A stretch of DNA of 64,000 bases, from positions 6,510,001 through 6,574,000 of the forward strand of contig NZ_FYEY01000001.1 in the NCBI RefSeq assembly GCF_900187385.1, written 5' to 3'. Source of the stretch: Streptomyces sp. 2114.4. Its GTDB lineage: Bacteria > Actinomycetota > Actinomycetes > Streptomycetales > Streptomycetaceae. Made by a program: the position numbers and the translations under genes. The notes under the pieces were generated by a model. It made no database searches, had not been told where the DNA came from, and saw only the letters and a list, made by a program, of their open reading frames with translations. Each line of letters opens with the position of its first letter. Position 1 is the stretch's first letter. This document shows positions 50,188-59,166 of this stretch, in pieces.

Positions 50188-50349
50188 TCAAGTCACCATA
50201 AGCAAAGGGTGAGTTGTGGCAGAAGTGCCTGACGGTAAAAGAACGTCGCCGAGCTCGGTGCACCCGTCGAGAACGTCGTTCGCGCGCTGGACCGCGTCCC
50301 GGTAGCGGGCGACGACATCGGTCACGCTGTCCGCCGGTGCGGCTTCCTG
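50188..50349 (-). pseudogene. DinB/DUF664-like C-terminal fragment
   Basis: A minus-strand frame without start encodes PADSVTDVVARYRDAVQRAN then DVLDGCTELGDVLLP, reminiscent of the helix after the metal site in DinB-type proteins. It ends at 50188. Upstream it meets a stop before any start. Weak but consistent with neighbouring fragments. Confidence 0.35.
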
Positions 50350-50410
50350 TCAGCTTGCCTCGGCAACGCCAGGCTGAGGCGACCTCGGCGTCCCGTCGCC
50401 CCCGGGGGGG

Positions 50411-50698
50411 CGCGGCGGCGATGATGGTGTCGAGCATCGCGCGCGACGCCTGTAGATCCTCGATGGCGCGGGTGATCCGCTCGCCCTCCCGGCGCAGCTG
50501 GGCGAGCAGGTCCGGGCAGGTGGGCACGAGGTGCTGGTCGTCCGCCCGGATGCACGGCAGAACCTGAGCGATCAGAGCGGTCGGAAGGCCTGCCGCCAGC
50601 AGACAGCGAATGCGGCGCACCGTCTCGACGTCCGACTCGCCGTAGACACGGTAGCCGCTGGGCAGCCGCTCGGGCGTCAGCAGTCCTTGCTGCTCCAT
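50411..50698 (-). pseudogene. MerR family regulator lacking the first part of its HTH
   Basis: The frame begins MEQQGLLTPERLPSGYRVYG, which is the MerR wing region normally preceded by an R-Y-Y motif and about 20 residues of helix-turn-helix. ESDVETVRRIRCLLAAGLPT, ALIAQVLPCIRADDQHLVP and a coiled coil (LLAQLRREGERITRAIEDLQ) follow. With the recognition helix missing, DNA binding should be lost. The break (about 50700) adjoins the break of a divergent hydrolase fragment. Confidence 0.65.
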
Positions 50699-50704
50699 CG
50701 AACC

Positions 50705-50929
50705 ACTGGACCTGGACGACCTCGGGTGTCCGCCCCCACCCTGGTGGTGGCGCCGACCGGCGACCGACTTGTGCTGCCCGAGAGCTCGTACCGCCTGGCG
50801 GCCGGCATCCCGGGTGCCCAGCTGATCGAACTGCCCGGCGCCGCCCACGTCCTGAGCACGGCAGACCGAGCGACCTGGCTGCGCCACGTCCGCGAGTTCC
50901 TCGCCGCTCTGCCCACCACGTCAGCGTGA
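50705..50929 (+). pseudogene. Alpha/beta hydrolase C-terminal fragment
   Basis: The frame encodes VSAPTLVVAPTGDRLVLPES, LAAGIPGAQLIELPGAAHVL and a closing helix WLRHVREFLAAL. This is the Asp- and His-bearing end of an alpha/beta hydrolase; the nucleophile half is absent. The stop overlaps the start of the MFS remnant (GTGA), showing that the two were once an operon. Confidence 0.65.
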
Positions 50930-51459
50930 GCGCACCGCTGCTCACGGATCAGGCCGGTCCGCTCACGAAGTCGCCGGCCCGGCAACGGGCCGGCCTGCTC
51001 GTTCTCGCCACTACGACCTTCGTCGTCGTCACCACAGAGCTGCTGCCGGTCGGGCTGCTGACGCCGATCAGCGACGATCTGGGAGTCGCGCGATCACGGG
51101 TGGGGCTGCTGGTCACCGTGTACGCCTTCACCGTCTACACCTACGTGCCCCCGCTCCTGCACGACGCCGCTGCCTTCAGCGAGGCCGCCACCAGCATGCT
51201 CCTTGCCTTGTACGGGCTGGCGGGCTTCCTGGGGACCTGGCTCGGCGGTGTCCTGGGGGACCGTCGCCCGCACACCGTCCTGCTCGGCACCATCGCCCTG
51301 ATGGCCGGCTCACTGGTTCTGCTCGGTGCGAGCGTCCGGCTGCAGCCACTCGCCGTGGTGGCCGTGGCCCTGTGGGGCGTTGCCTTCGCCGCACTGCCGG
51401 TAACGCTGCAATCGAGCGTTCTCCGCCTGGGAGCCACCGCACCCGACGCGGCGTCCTCC
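50926..51459 (+). pseudogene. MFS drug-efflux transporter remnant with internal deletion
   Basis: GTG 50926 starts a normal MFS (DHA1-type) N-terminus: RAGLLVLATTTFVVVTTELL, PVGLLTPISDDLGVARSRVG and LLVTVYAFTV. It then jumps to a later region, YTYVPPLLHDAAAFSEAATS, LYGLAGFLGTWLGGVLGDRR, LWGVAFAALPVTLQSSVLRL. It breaks off at 51459 before the last helices. The reading frame is kept, but about half of the 12 helices are missing. A recombinase fragment abuts the end. Confidence 0.7.
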
Positions 51460-51577
51460 TGGTGCGCCGGAAAGGCGGCAGGGGCGGACGCGACGGACGC
51501 CGACACCGTCAACCGCGAACTGTCCCTCGCACGCAAGGCGATCGGCTGGTGGCAGCGCCAGGGCTGGATCGTCGTGA
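51460..51577 (+). mobile_element. Tyrosine recombinase (integrase) fragment
   Basis: In frame with the MFS remnant the sequence continues ATDADTVNRELSLARKAIGW and WQRQGWIVV. This matches the core-binding helix of actinobacterial tyrosine integrases (typically T-V-N-R-x-L-x-x-x-R-x-A-I-G-W-W). Only about 35 codons survive. It marks a former recombination or integrated element at the edge of the decayed region. Confidence 0.5.
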
Positions 51578-51603
51578 TCCGACGGTCAGGCAGGAGGTCG
51601 GGG

Positions 51604-52587
51604 TTACCTCCGGGCCGCGGTGTCGGAGGGGAGTTCGGCGAAGCGGTCGCGATAGGCGCTCGCGAAGCGGCCGAGGTGCGAGACGCCCCACCGGTAGGCG
51701 ATCGTGCCGATGGGGTCGGTGGAGGCGAGGATGTCCGCACGGATCCGGTCGAGCCGGAGGTTGCGGACGTAGGACAGGGGCGGAAGGCCGAGCCGGTTGC
51801 GGAACGCCGAGCTGATGGTGCGAGGGCTGCAGTGGGCGGCCCGAGCGATGTCACCGAGGCTGATGTGTTCGGTGAGGTTCGCCTCGATGAACGCGAGGGC
51901 TGCGCGCACCGCACGCGGGTGGCCGGGGGGAGGGCCGTCGCGCAGCTCGGCCGTGTGCGAGTGCGGCTGGGTCAGGAGCAGGGCGGTGACGAGGGCCCGC
52001 AGCTGGCTGCGCTGCACGTCCGTGCGCTGGAAGAGGGGGTCTCCCGAGTCCAGCTGTTCGAGCAGGGCACGGACCAGCAGCCGCACCGCCCGGCCCTTGG
52101 ACGTGGCCAGGTCCAGGGCGAAGTCGAAGCGTATGGGGGACAGCGGCGGGTGCCCGGTCAGCGCACTGAACTCCTGGTCGACCAGGGCGGCGTCGAGGCG
52201 CAGCCCCAGGAACCGCGTCCCGCGGGCAGGCACGGGCCGCAGTTCCTGGGAGTCCCCGGGGTTGACGACTCCCGCCGTCGACCTGTCCAAGGTCGCCCGC
52301 AGGCTGCCGCGCGCTGCCGAGATCGCGCCGGAGACGCCGATGTTGACGAAGTAGGACCTGCGGCCCTCGGCCGAGGCGACGCGCACGTCGAGCGGCGAGA
52401 CGAAGTAGCCCACTGCGAAGCCGTGGGCGGCCACGCCGCGCAGTTCGTGATCGCCGCTGCCCAGGCCGTCCAGCGGCGATGTGGCGATGGAGCCGCCGAA
52501 GATCAGGGTGGCGGCGTTCAGCAGGTCGACGGGGTTCCGGGATTTGCTGATGAGGTAGGTGCGCAGCGGCTCCGGCACGGCGTTCAC
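51604..52587 (-). CDS. AraC family regulator
   Basis: Predicted 327-aa regulator. An N-terminal AraC_binding_2-like domain (VSPLDVRVASAEGRRSYFVN, AGVVNPGDSQELRPVPARGT) precedes a C-terminal double helix-turn-helix at about residues 220-320 (ALAFIEANLTEHISLGDIAR, AAHCSPRTISSAFRNRLGLP, PLSYVRNLRLDRIRADIL, AYRWGVSHLGRFASAYRDRF). The start is GTG 52587 behind AAAGGAGG, or GTG 52578. It is the last gene of a minus-strand group with an extradiol dioxygenase and FAD hydroxylase, and probably activates them. Confidence 0.88.
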   Translation of the reverse strand: MNAVPEPLRTYLISKSRNPVDLLNAATLIFGGSIATSPLDGLGSGDHELRGVAAHGFAVGYFVSPLDVRVASAEGRRSYFVNIGVSGAISAARGSLRATLDRSTAGVVNPGDSQELRPVPARGTRFLGLRLDAALVDQEFSALTGHPPLSPIRFDFALDLATSKGRAVRLLVRALLEQLDSGDPLFQRTDVQRSQLRALVTALLLTQPHSHTAELRDGPPPGHPRAVRAALAFIEANLTEHISLGDIARAAHCSPRTISSAFRNRLGLPPLSYVRNLRLDRIRADILASTDPIGTIAYRWGVSHLGRFASAYRDRFAELPSDTAARR

Positions 52588-52728
52588 CTCCTCCTTTGGT
52601 GCGCCCGCCGCGGCGCTGGGGGCGTATGCGGCGGGGCCCGCGTACGGCGTCAGTGTCTCAAGTCTCAGCCGTGGTGGCCTGCCCGGTGCGGTGCCGGTGC
52701 CGGTGCCCGGTGCCCGGTGCGGGCGGGC

Positions 52729-53673
52729 TCACATCGGCGGGGCGACGAACAGCCCCGGGTCCACGTCGTTGTGGGACTTGGCGGCGATGAACTCGTCCAT
52801 TTCGTTGGCCGTACCCCACTCATCCGCATTGGCGGGGTCGCGCAGGTCGTAGAGGTGGGGGTGCCAGGTGTCCTCGTCCAGGATCTCCAGCTCGGTGGTG
52901 TACTCGACGGTGTTGCCGGCCCGGTCGAGGAAGTAGCTGAAGGAGTTGTCGCCGGCACGGTGCCTGCCCGGCCCCCACAGCCGCTCGACGCCCCTGCGCC
53001 GCATCCGGCCGGTGCCGCGCATGAACTCGTCGACTCCGCGCATCTCGAAGGAGGCGTGGTGGAAGGCCGCGTGCGGCCCGCGCACGATACCGAAGCTGTG
53101 GTGGAAGGGGTTGCACCGCAGGAACCACATGATCTCGCCGCGGTCGCCCCGGCACATGGTGTCCGAGAGACGGAACCCCAGGTGCCTGATGTACCAGGCA
53201 ACCGTGGCCTCGGGGGTGGGAGAGTTCATCAGGACGTGGGAGAGGCGTACGGGGATCGGCTCGCGGGCCTCGATCCTGCGGTGCCGGCGCGCGGCGACGT
53301 CGGCGGAGACCTCCACCACGCGGCCCTCGTTGTCGAAGAAACGCACCGCGTAGCCGCCCCCGGGTGTGTCCAGCCGCTTCGGTTCGTGGACCAGCCGCAC
53401 GCCCTGCGCGATCAGCTGAGCCGCCAGGGTGTCGACATCGCCCGCGCCGGCGGCGCCGAAGGCGATCAGGTCGGTGCGCTTGTGGGCGTCCTCGCGCAGT
53501 CGCACCACGTACTGCTCAGGGGAGCCTTCGGCCGCCAGGAACGAGACACCGGTGTCACCGGCGGTCTCCGTCAGCCCCCACAGCTCGGTGTAGAACTGAC
53601 GCTGCTCGGCGAAGTTCGGCATGGCGACATCGATGTGCCGCAGATGGGTGATCAGGCTGCTGCTGTTGCTCAT
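52729..53673 (-). CDS. Type I extradiol (catechol 2,3-) dioxygenase, two VOC domains
   Basis: Predicted 314-aa ring-cleaving dioxygenase. The N-terminal VOC unit (THLRHIDVAMPNFAEQRQFY) is structural; the C-terminal unit holds the iron facial triad, with His in PVRLSHVLMNSP, His in AAFHHASFEM, and Glu in GNTVEYTTELE, together with the Y-F-L-D-R-A-G-N signature. Length is typical. It lies between an FAD hydroxylase and an AraC activator, consistent with meta-cleavage of a hydroxylated aromatic compound. Substrate not identified. Confidence 0.85.
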   Translation of the reverse strand: MSNSSSLITHLRHIDVAMPNFAEQRQFYTELWGLTETAGDTGVSFLAAEGSPEQYVVRLREDAHKRTDLIAFGAAGAGDVDTLAAQLIAQGVRLVHEPKRLDTPGGGYAVRFFDNEGRVVEVSADVAARRHRRIEAREPIPVRLSHVLMNSPTPEATVAWYIRHLGFRLSDTMCRGDRGEIMWFLRCNPFHHSFGIVRGPHAAFHHASFEMRGVDEFMRGTGRMRRRGVERLWGPGRHRAGDNSFSYFLDRAGNTVEYTTELEILDEDTWHPHLYDLRDPANADEWGTANEMDEFIAAKSHNDVDPGLFVAPPM

Positions 53674-53780
53674 GGTGAACTCCCTTGAGTCGCACTGGTC
53701 AGGTCAAGGTGCTGCCGCCGAAGATGCGGGTCCTGGCCACAACTCCCTCGTCTCGTCGTCCACTTGGCGTCGTCTGGACG

Positions 53781-53852
53781 CTTCGCGTCGTCTGGTCGCT
53801 TCGCGCCGGCTGTTCACTTCGCGCCGGCTGTTCACTTCGCGCCGGACGGTCA
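53781..53852. repeat. 18-bp tandem repeat
   Basis: Units CTTCGCGCCGGCTGTTCA at 53799-53816 and 53817-53834 are exact; 53781-53798 and 53835-53852 are diverged copies. The array lies between the FAD hydroxylase stop and the dioxygenase start on the minus strand, ending within three bases of the hydroxylase's stop codon. Confidence 0.8.
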
Positions 53853-54977
53853 CGCGGGCTCGGCCATGAGCCGGTGACCGGCCTCCGTCAGCGGATACGT
53901 TTCGCGATGGCGCTGCGCACGTTCCAGGCCGGCGATCGTCACCGAGGTCTCCACGAGCGTTCGGCACCGCTGCCCGCGCCGTCTCACGAACGCCTCGAGC
54001 CCCGCCCCGACCGGCCTGTGCCGCCCGAGCTCTTCGGCCAGCACCAGCCCGTCCTCGATGGCCAGAGCCGCGCCGCTCGCCATCTGCGGTGCGGGAGCGT
54101 GCGCGGCGTCACCGATGACGACGCCGCTGCCCCGGTTCCAGGCGCCCGCCAGGAACGCGGTCAGCACCGGGCGGCGCACCACCGACTCCGACGCGGACAC
54201 CAGAGGGAGGACTTCCGCCACCCTGCCCGGGAAGGTTTCCAGCATCTGCTGCAGGCGCGGGACGAGTTCGGCCTCGGGCAGGACGCTCCGCTCCACTCCG
54301 TTCTCCGTCAGGAACACGTACGCCTGGCTGACCGAGAGGGGCACCAGGCCGGCCGTGCCGGCCTTCCCGGCGAACTGGTGGATCCCGGTGGCCCACTGCG
54401 GGCGGGGCACCAGAGCCCGCCAGACCATCTGCCCGTGATAGTCGAGCGAGGCCGCAAGGCCCAGCAGGCTCCGCGTCGATGAGCGGATCCCGTCCGCGCC
54501 CACCAACAGCGCGACCTGCCGGACCGACCCGTCCGACAACTGCACGTGGACCAGTTCTCCCTCCTGGTCCACCGCCGTGACGGTCAGCCCGTGTCGTACG
54601 ACGACGCCGCGCCGCTCGGCTTCCGCGTGCAGGATGCGGTGCAGCACGGGGCGCGCTATGCCGGCCATCGCCGGCCGCCGCGCACCGATCAAGCTCGGCA
54701 GCCGGGCCCGGCCCGCGGGTTCGCCGTCCACGTCCACGTGCGTGATCACGCTCATGCCGTAGCCCGCGGCCAGACAGTCGTCCGCGAGACCCAGCCCGGC
54801 CAGCGCGCGCAGGGCAGGACCGGTCAGGCACAACCCCCATCCGGAAGTCGCCCTGGACGGGCTGGCCTCGGCGATCTCCACCTGCCATCCCGCGCCTGCC
54901 AGGGCGGCGGCCGCTGTCAGACCGGCGACGCCCGCTCCCACGATCATGGCGGTGCGCGCACCGCGACAGCTGTTCAT
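53850..54977 (-). CDS. FAD-dependent aromatic monooxygenase
   Basis: Predicted 375-aa single-component flavoprotein hydroxylase: AMIVGAGVAGLTAAAALAGA for FAD, VALLVGADGIRSSTRSLLGL (the D-G motif), and GVVIGDAAHAPAPQMASGAA with ALAIEDGLVLAEEL (the G-D motif). It is of the UbiH/PHBH type. First gene of the minus-strand group 54977-51604, it would introduce the hydroxyl needed before ring cleavage by the downstream dioxygenase. ATG 54977 is used. Confidence 0.86.
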   Translation of the reverse strand: MNSCRGARTAMIVGAGVAGLTAAAALAGAGWQVEIAEASPSRATSGWGLCLTGPALRALAGLGLADDCLAAGYGMSVITHVDVDGEPAGRARLPSLIGARRPAMAGIARPVLHRILHAEAERRGVVVRHGLTVTAVDQEGELVHVQLSDGSVRQVALLVGADGIRSSTRSLLGLAASLDYHGQMVWRALVPRPQWATGIHQFAGKAGTAGLVPLSVSQAYVFLTENGVERSVLPEAELVPRLQQMLETFPGRVAEVLPLVSASESVVRRPVLTAFLAGAWNRGSGVVIGDAAHAPAPQMASGAALAIEDGLVLAEELGRHRPVGAGLEAFVRRRGQRCRTLVETSVTIAGLERAQRHRETYPLTEAGHRLMAEPA

Positions 54978-55520
54978 GTACGCCTCCAGAGCATCTGATG
55001 TCGTCGAAACCGTAGGCTTCGTCCGCGCGCCGCCTTATCCGAATCAGGCGACGACCATCCGCTGTCCGCAAGCGACTCCCTGACCGTCGTCCTCATCGGC
55101 CCGCCTTCGCCGGCACCCCCAGGGTGCTTCGGCCGCCGTCGCGCGCCCGACCTCGAAGTAGGGGCCCGCCTTGTTGTCGTACTCGTCGGGGCCGGTGTGG
55201 TTCGCCTTGCGCTGCCCGCCCATAGCGCGGCGAAGTGCCGACGGGCGCACAGCAAGCCGGCGGCGACGGCCGCGCGGTCGGCGCCTGTGAGCGGTTTGTG
55301 AGCCGAACATGAGCCATGGGGCCAAATATCGGTGGTGTGCCGGTCGCAGCGGCAGTCCCTCAGGGGCGCGTGACCGGTGGGGCTCCGTGCCTGCCGGTTT
55401 GGAGCTGACGCACACCTCACTCACCCCGGGTGTCACCTTCCCGGGACGGCAACGCCTGGAGTCGTGAGCGCAACCGCAGGACGTCATCGCGCTTCAGGTG
55501 GAAAGTAAGGGACGCACAAG
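54978..55520. other. 543-bp gap with at most one small gene
   Basis: A minus-strand frame 55223-55044 could encode a 59-aa hydrophilic peptide starting MGGQRKANHTGPDEYDNKAG, but it lacks a ribosome site and I do not recognise it. The rest shows no coding pattern and should contain the divergent promoters of the FAD monooxygenase and the secreted protein. Confidence 0.4.
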
Positions 55521-56242
55521 ATGAACATACGAGTACGCGATGTTTTCCCGTCCGGCAGAAGCCGGCGGGCAAAGGCGGTCGCGGTGGGATCGATGACCCT
55601 CGCGGCGGCGCTGTGCCTGTCCATCACCCCGGCGCAGGCGGACGGCGGCGGTGGCGGTTGGGTGAACCCCGACTATCACATGCCCGTTCCCCAGGGCGAC
55701 GGCATCTGGAGCACCCCCGAGAAAGTCGCGGAGTTCCTCGCCGACTGCGGCGAGAACTGCACCTTCACCCCCACCTCATGGGTCGGTGAGCCGACTGAGG
55801 GCACGCCGACGAAGGTGGGGGACTACCGCGACAACTGCACCACCGAGAACGCCGACTTCAAGCAGGGCGAGGCGGAGACCACTGGCGAGTCGACGGTCGT
55901 CGGCATGTCGGTCGGTGCGAACCCCGTCTCGGTGCTGCCGAAGATCGAGCACACCTGGTTCAAGCAGAACACGGAGAGCAGCGATACCACGGGCACTCTG
56001 AAGCCCGGCGAAATCGGTTGGGTCGACGAGGTGTCGGTCACCCGGAAGGCAAAGGGCAACTGGCACCTCAACGGCGTCGACCAGTCGAACCCCTTCGCTC
56101 CCGTGAACGATCACAACTCCCATGGTCCCCACGACTTCACCGATGTCGAGGGGACATCACCTACAAGATCATCAGGATCCAGTCCCGCCCCATGACCGAC
56201 GAAGAGCGCACCACCCGCTGCGGCAACACAAGCCCCAGCTGA
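55521..56242 (+). pseudogene. Secreted protein with a C-terminal frameshift
   Basis: ATG 55521 opens an exported protein: a twin-Arg-like basic lead and hydrophobic stretch (AVAVGSMTLAAALCLSITPA, then QADGGGGG), followed by a domain with paired Cys (FLADCGENCTFTPTSWVGEP, CTTENADFKQ) and a beta-rich region (ESTVVGMSVGANPVSVLPKI). After FTDVEG at about 56151 the frame ends quickly. A convincing continuation, DITYKIIRIQSRPMTDEERT and TRCGNTSPS, lies in another frame, as if one G were lost from a G-run. It could be a real mutation or a sequence error. Function unknown. Confidence 0.6.
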
Positions 56243-56392
56243 CCAGTTCGCGCGGAGTCCCGGCGGCCACCGCCTTTCCGTAAAAGGCCACAAGTCGGGA
56301 TGAGGGCCTGCCGACCCGGTGCGGATCGCGAGCCCCGCACCGGTAAACAGGAGCCCTCACCACCCCCGGCCACCTCCTCGGCCGAGAACACA

Positions 56393-56421
56393 CCGGCCCC
56401 AGGTCACTGACCTGGGGCCGG
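56393..56421. terminator. 14-bp perfect palindrome/hairpin
   Basis: CCGGCCCCAGGTCA (56393-56406) and TGACCTGGGGCCGG (56408-56421) are exact inverse complements around a single C. It lies 151 bp after the secreted-protein stop, in a 469-bp gap (56243-56711) otherwise without recognisable features, and probably ends that transcript. Confidence 0.6.
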
Positions 56422-56711
56422 CGCCGTCGTGCCCGGGTGGGGCTGTGTGTTGGTCTGTCCGGGTGATAGTCGGGTCAAGGCGGTGGTGTTTCGTTGGCCA
56501 TTTCGGGTTAATGGTGGCGACCGTTATCCGGTGGGTTGCCCATCTCTCCGGGGAGAGAGGCACCCCCTGTGGTGCGCGGATGCGCGGTACGTGTCGGTGG
56601 GTCTCTCTGTCCCGGTGTGCAAGCGGTGGTCCGGCGCGTATACCGGCGCCGTGCGACACGGGCCCCGGATGGGAGTTCTCGGGCGGCCCTCTCAGCTGAG
56701 AGAGGTTTGTC

Positions 56712-58661
56712 ATGGAACCGATTACGGGTTGGTGGGGAGCTCCGGCGGTAGCCGGCGGGGTTCGGCCGGTTGTACCGGCCGGTGAATCCGAGGTGGCCGC
56801 GATCCGGGGGCTTGCGGTCGCGCCCTTCAGTGCGGCGTTCTCCACGGTGACGATCCCGGCGGGCACGAGCCCGCTGGCGGTGACGGTGGCGCCGAACGGC
56901 AACGTCTACGTCGGCAACGCGAATTCCAACAACGTGACGGTGATCAGCAGCACCACGAACACCGTCCTGGCCACCGTCCCCGCCGGCAGCAACCCGGCCA
57001 TGATTGCGGTGGCGCAGAACGGCAACGTCTACGTCACCAACCAGAGCTCGAACAACGTGACGGTGATCAGCAGCGCCACGAACACGGTCCTGGCCACCGT
57101 CCCCGTCGGCGGGGGCCCGTTCGCGCTGGCGGTGGCGCCGAACGGCAACGTCTACGTCGCCAACAGCACTTCCAACAACGTGACGGTGATCAGCAGCGCC
57201 ACGAACACGGTCCTGGCCACCGTCCCCGTCGGCGCGGTCCCGGACGCGGTGGCGGTGGCGGCGAACGGCAACGTCTACGTCGCCAACCGGAACGCGAACA
57301 CCGTGACGGTGATCAGCAGCGCCACGAACACCGTCCTGACCACCCTCCCCACCGGTGGGTTCCCGGGCGCGGCGGCGGTGGCGCAGAACGGCAACGTCTA
57401 CATCGCCAACCAGAGCTCGAACAACGTGACGGTGATCGACAGCGCCACGAACACGGTCGTGGCCACCGTCCCCGCCGGCACGGTCCCGGGAGTGATCGCG
57501 GTGGCGCCGAACGGCAACGTCTACGTCACCAACACCGTTTCGAACAACGTGACGGTGATCGGCAGCGCCACGAACACGGTCCTGGCCACCGTCCCCACCG
57601 GCTTGGGCCCGTTCGGAGTGGCGGTGGCGCCGACCGGCAACGTCTACGTCGGCAACAGCAATTCCAACAACGTGACGGTGATCAGCAGCGCCACGAACAC
57701 CGTCCTGGCCACCGTCCCCGTCGGCGCGTTCCCGTTCTCGGTGGCGGCGGCGCAGAACAGCAACGTCTATGTCACCAACGCCAATTCGGCAAACGTGACG
57801 GAGATTTCGCCGTTGACGGTGACGACCTCGCCGGCGTCGCCGGTGTGCGGGCAACCGGTGACGTTCAACATTTCCGGGGGGACTCCCAACGGGACGGCGG
57901 TGGTGAACTTCGGGGACGCCGGCCCCACGGTCACCGTCCCCCTGGACGCCACCGGGAGCGGGCAGACCACCCACACCTACACCGCGGGTACGTTCACCGC
58001 GACCGTGAACGGCAACCCCACCTCCGTCACCGTGAGCCCCAACCCCACAACGACGACGCTGTCGGTGACGCCGAACCCCTCCGCCTGCGGGCAGAGTGTG
58101 ACCGTATGCGCCACCATCACCCCGGCACCAGGCACCACCTCCGTGCCGACCGGCACGGTCACCTTCACCCTCCCCAACAGCCAGACCCAGATGGTCCCCG
58201 TCAACGCATCGGGGCAGGCCTGCTTCGCCACCACCGCGCTGACCACCGGCACCCTCACCGCCGTCTATAGCGGTGACAGCTGCTTCACCGGCTCCAACGC
58301 CAGCACCCCCGTCACCGTGAGCCCCAACCCCACAACGCTGACCGCGCAGCCAGGCACGATCCGGCTCCGGCTGACCCCGCTGCCCGAGTTCTACATCCCC
58401 ACCCTCAGCGCCACCCTGACGACCACCTCGGGGATGCCGGTGGCCGGTCAGCCGGTGACCTTCACCGCCACCACGCTCTTCGGCCCGGTCAACCTCGGCA
58501 CCGCCGTCACCGACGCCAACGGCACCGCCACCCTCCACAACGCCATCGTCCCCGTCTTCGCCATCGCCACCCCCTTCTACACCGCCACCTTCGCCGGCAC
58601 TGCCTGCTACACCCCCGCCACCGCCCACGGCATCCTGCTGTTCATCCCCCTCCCGGGCTGA
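56712..58661 (+). CDS. YncE/YVTN-type beta-propeller protein with Ig-like domains
   Basis: Predicted 649-aa protein. Residues about 50-365 are eight tandem 41-residue units (pattern AVAPNGNVYVxNxxSNNVTV, ISSATNTVLATVPVG), encoded by near-identical 123-bp DNA repeats and expected to form beta-propeller blades. Residues about 370-645 are Ig-like units (SPASPVCGQPVTFNISGG, PSACGQSVTVCATITPAPG, AVYSGDSCFTGSNASTPVTV, GTACYTPATAHG) with paired Cys. These are normally extracellular, yet no clear signal peptide is seen after MEPITGWWGAPAVAGG. Possibly a surface or adhesion protein. The ATG follows GAGAGAGG. Confidence 0.8.
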   Translation: MEPITGWWGAPAVAGGVRPVVPAGESEVAAIRGLAVAPFSAAFSTVTIPAGTSPLAVTVAPNGNVYVGNANSNNVTVISSTTNTVLATVPAGSNPAMIAVAQNGNVYVTNQSSNNVTVISSATNTVLATVPVGGGPFALAVAPNGNVYVANSTSNNVTVISSATNTVLATVPVGAVPDAVAVAANGNVYVANRNANTVTVISSATNTVLTTLPTGGFPGAAAVAQNGNVYIANQSSNNVTVIDSATNTVVATVPAGTVPGVIAVAPNGNVYVTNTVSNNVTVIGSATNTVLATVPTGLGPFGVAVAPTGNVYVGNSNSNNVTVISSATNTVLATVPVGAFPFSVAAAQNSNVYVTNANSANVTEISPLTVTTSPASPVCGQPVTFNISGGTPNGTAVVNFGDAGPTVTVPLDATGSGQTTHTYTAGTFTATVNGNPTSVTVSPNPTTTTLSVTPNPSACGQSVTVCATITPAPGTTSVPTGTVTFTLPNSQTQMVPVNASGQACFATTALTTGTLTAVYSGDSCFTGSNASTPVTVSPNPTTLTAQPGTIRLRLTPLPEFYIPTLSATLTTTSGMPVAGQPVTFTATTLFGPVNLGTAVTDANGTATLHNAIVPVFAIATPFYTATFAGTACYTPATAHGILLFIPLPG

Positions 58662-59166
58662 TCGCACCGGCTCCGAAAACCCCACGTCACCCGGTCTGCT
58701 GCGACGGGAGGAACACGCCGTGGCCCCGCTGGACGAGGTGGCCGACCGGTCGAGAGGTCTGGCGACACGCGTTAATTCCAGAGGCGGGGCTCCGGATGCC
58801 CATTTCAGGACGCTGTGCCGGCCAGCTACAGGGGCTGTTATCTCATGCATCATGCAGCGCGAGGTGTCGGCCCATGAGCGCGGTGCTTGGCAGCAGCGGT
58901 GCGGACGTCGACGGGGAAGCGGGGAAGCAGGGGAGGGCTTTGTGGCCGCCGTCGAGGTGGTCGCCCGGCCCCATGTGTCACGGGGCACCGCCACAGCCTT
59001 CGCTGATCGTTCGGGGGCGCCGATCCCGGCGAGGCTCGTCTGCGTCCGTTGTGCGCATCGTGCCGCCGGCCGGGGCGGCTCTGCCGTTCGACCTTGACTG
59101 TTGCCTCAAGACCGGACCTGAGGTGTGAGGGCAGTGAACCTTCGCATCGGATGGTCAGGGCGGAAG
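58662..59166. other. 505-bp gap without a convincing gene
   Basis: A frame from 58720 to 59097 is open but has no recognisable protein pattern and poor codon periodicity. Nothing else was identified between the propeller gene and the MITE-like element. Confidence 0.45.

Noticed and set aside
56508-58994. 828-codon minus-strand frame with apparent repeats
   Set aside because: Its repeats are the complement of the 123-bp propeller repeats on the plus strand.
58720-59097. 125-codon frame between the propeller gene and the MITE
   Set aside because: Arg/Ala-rich without family pattern and no good ribosome site.
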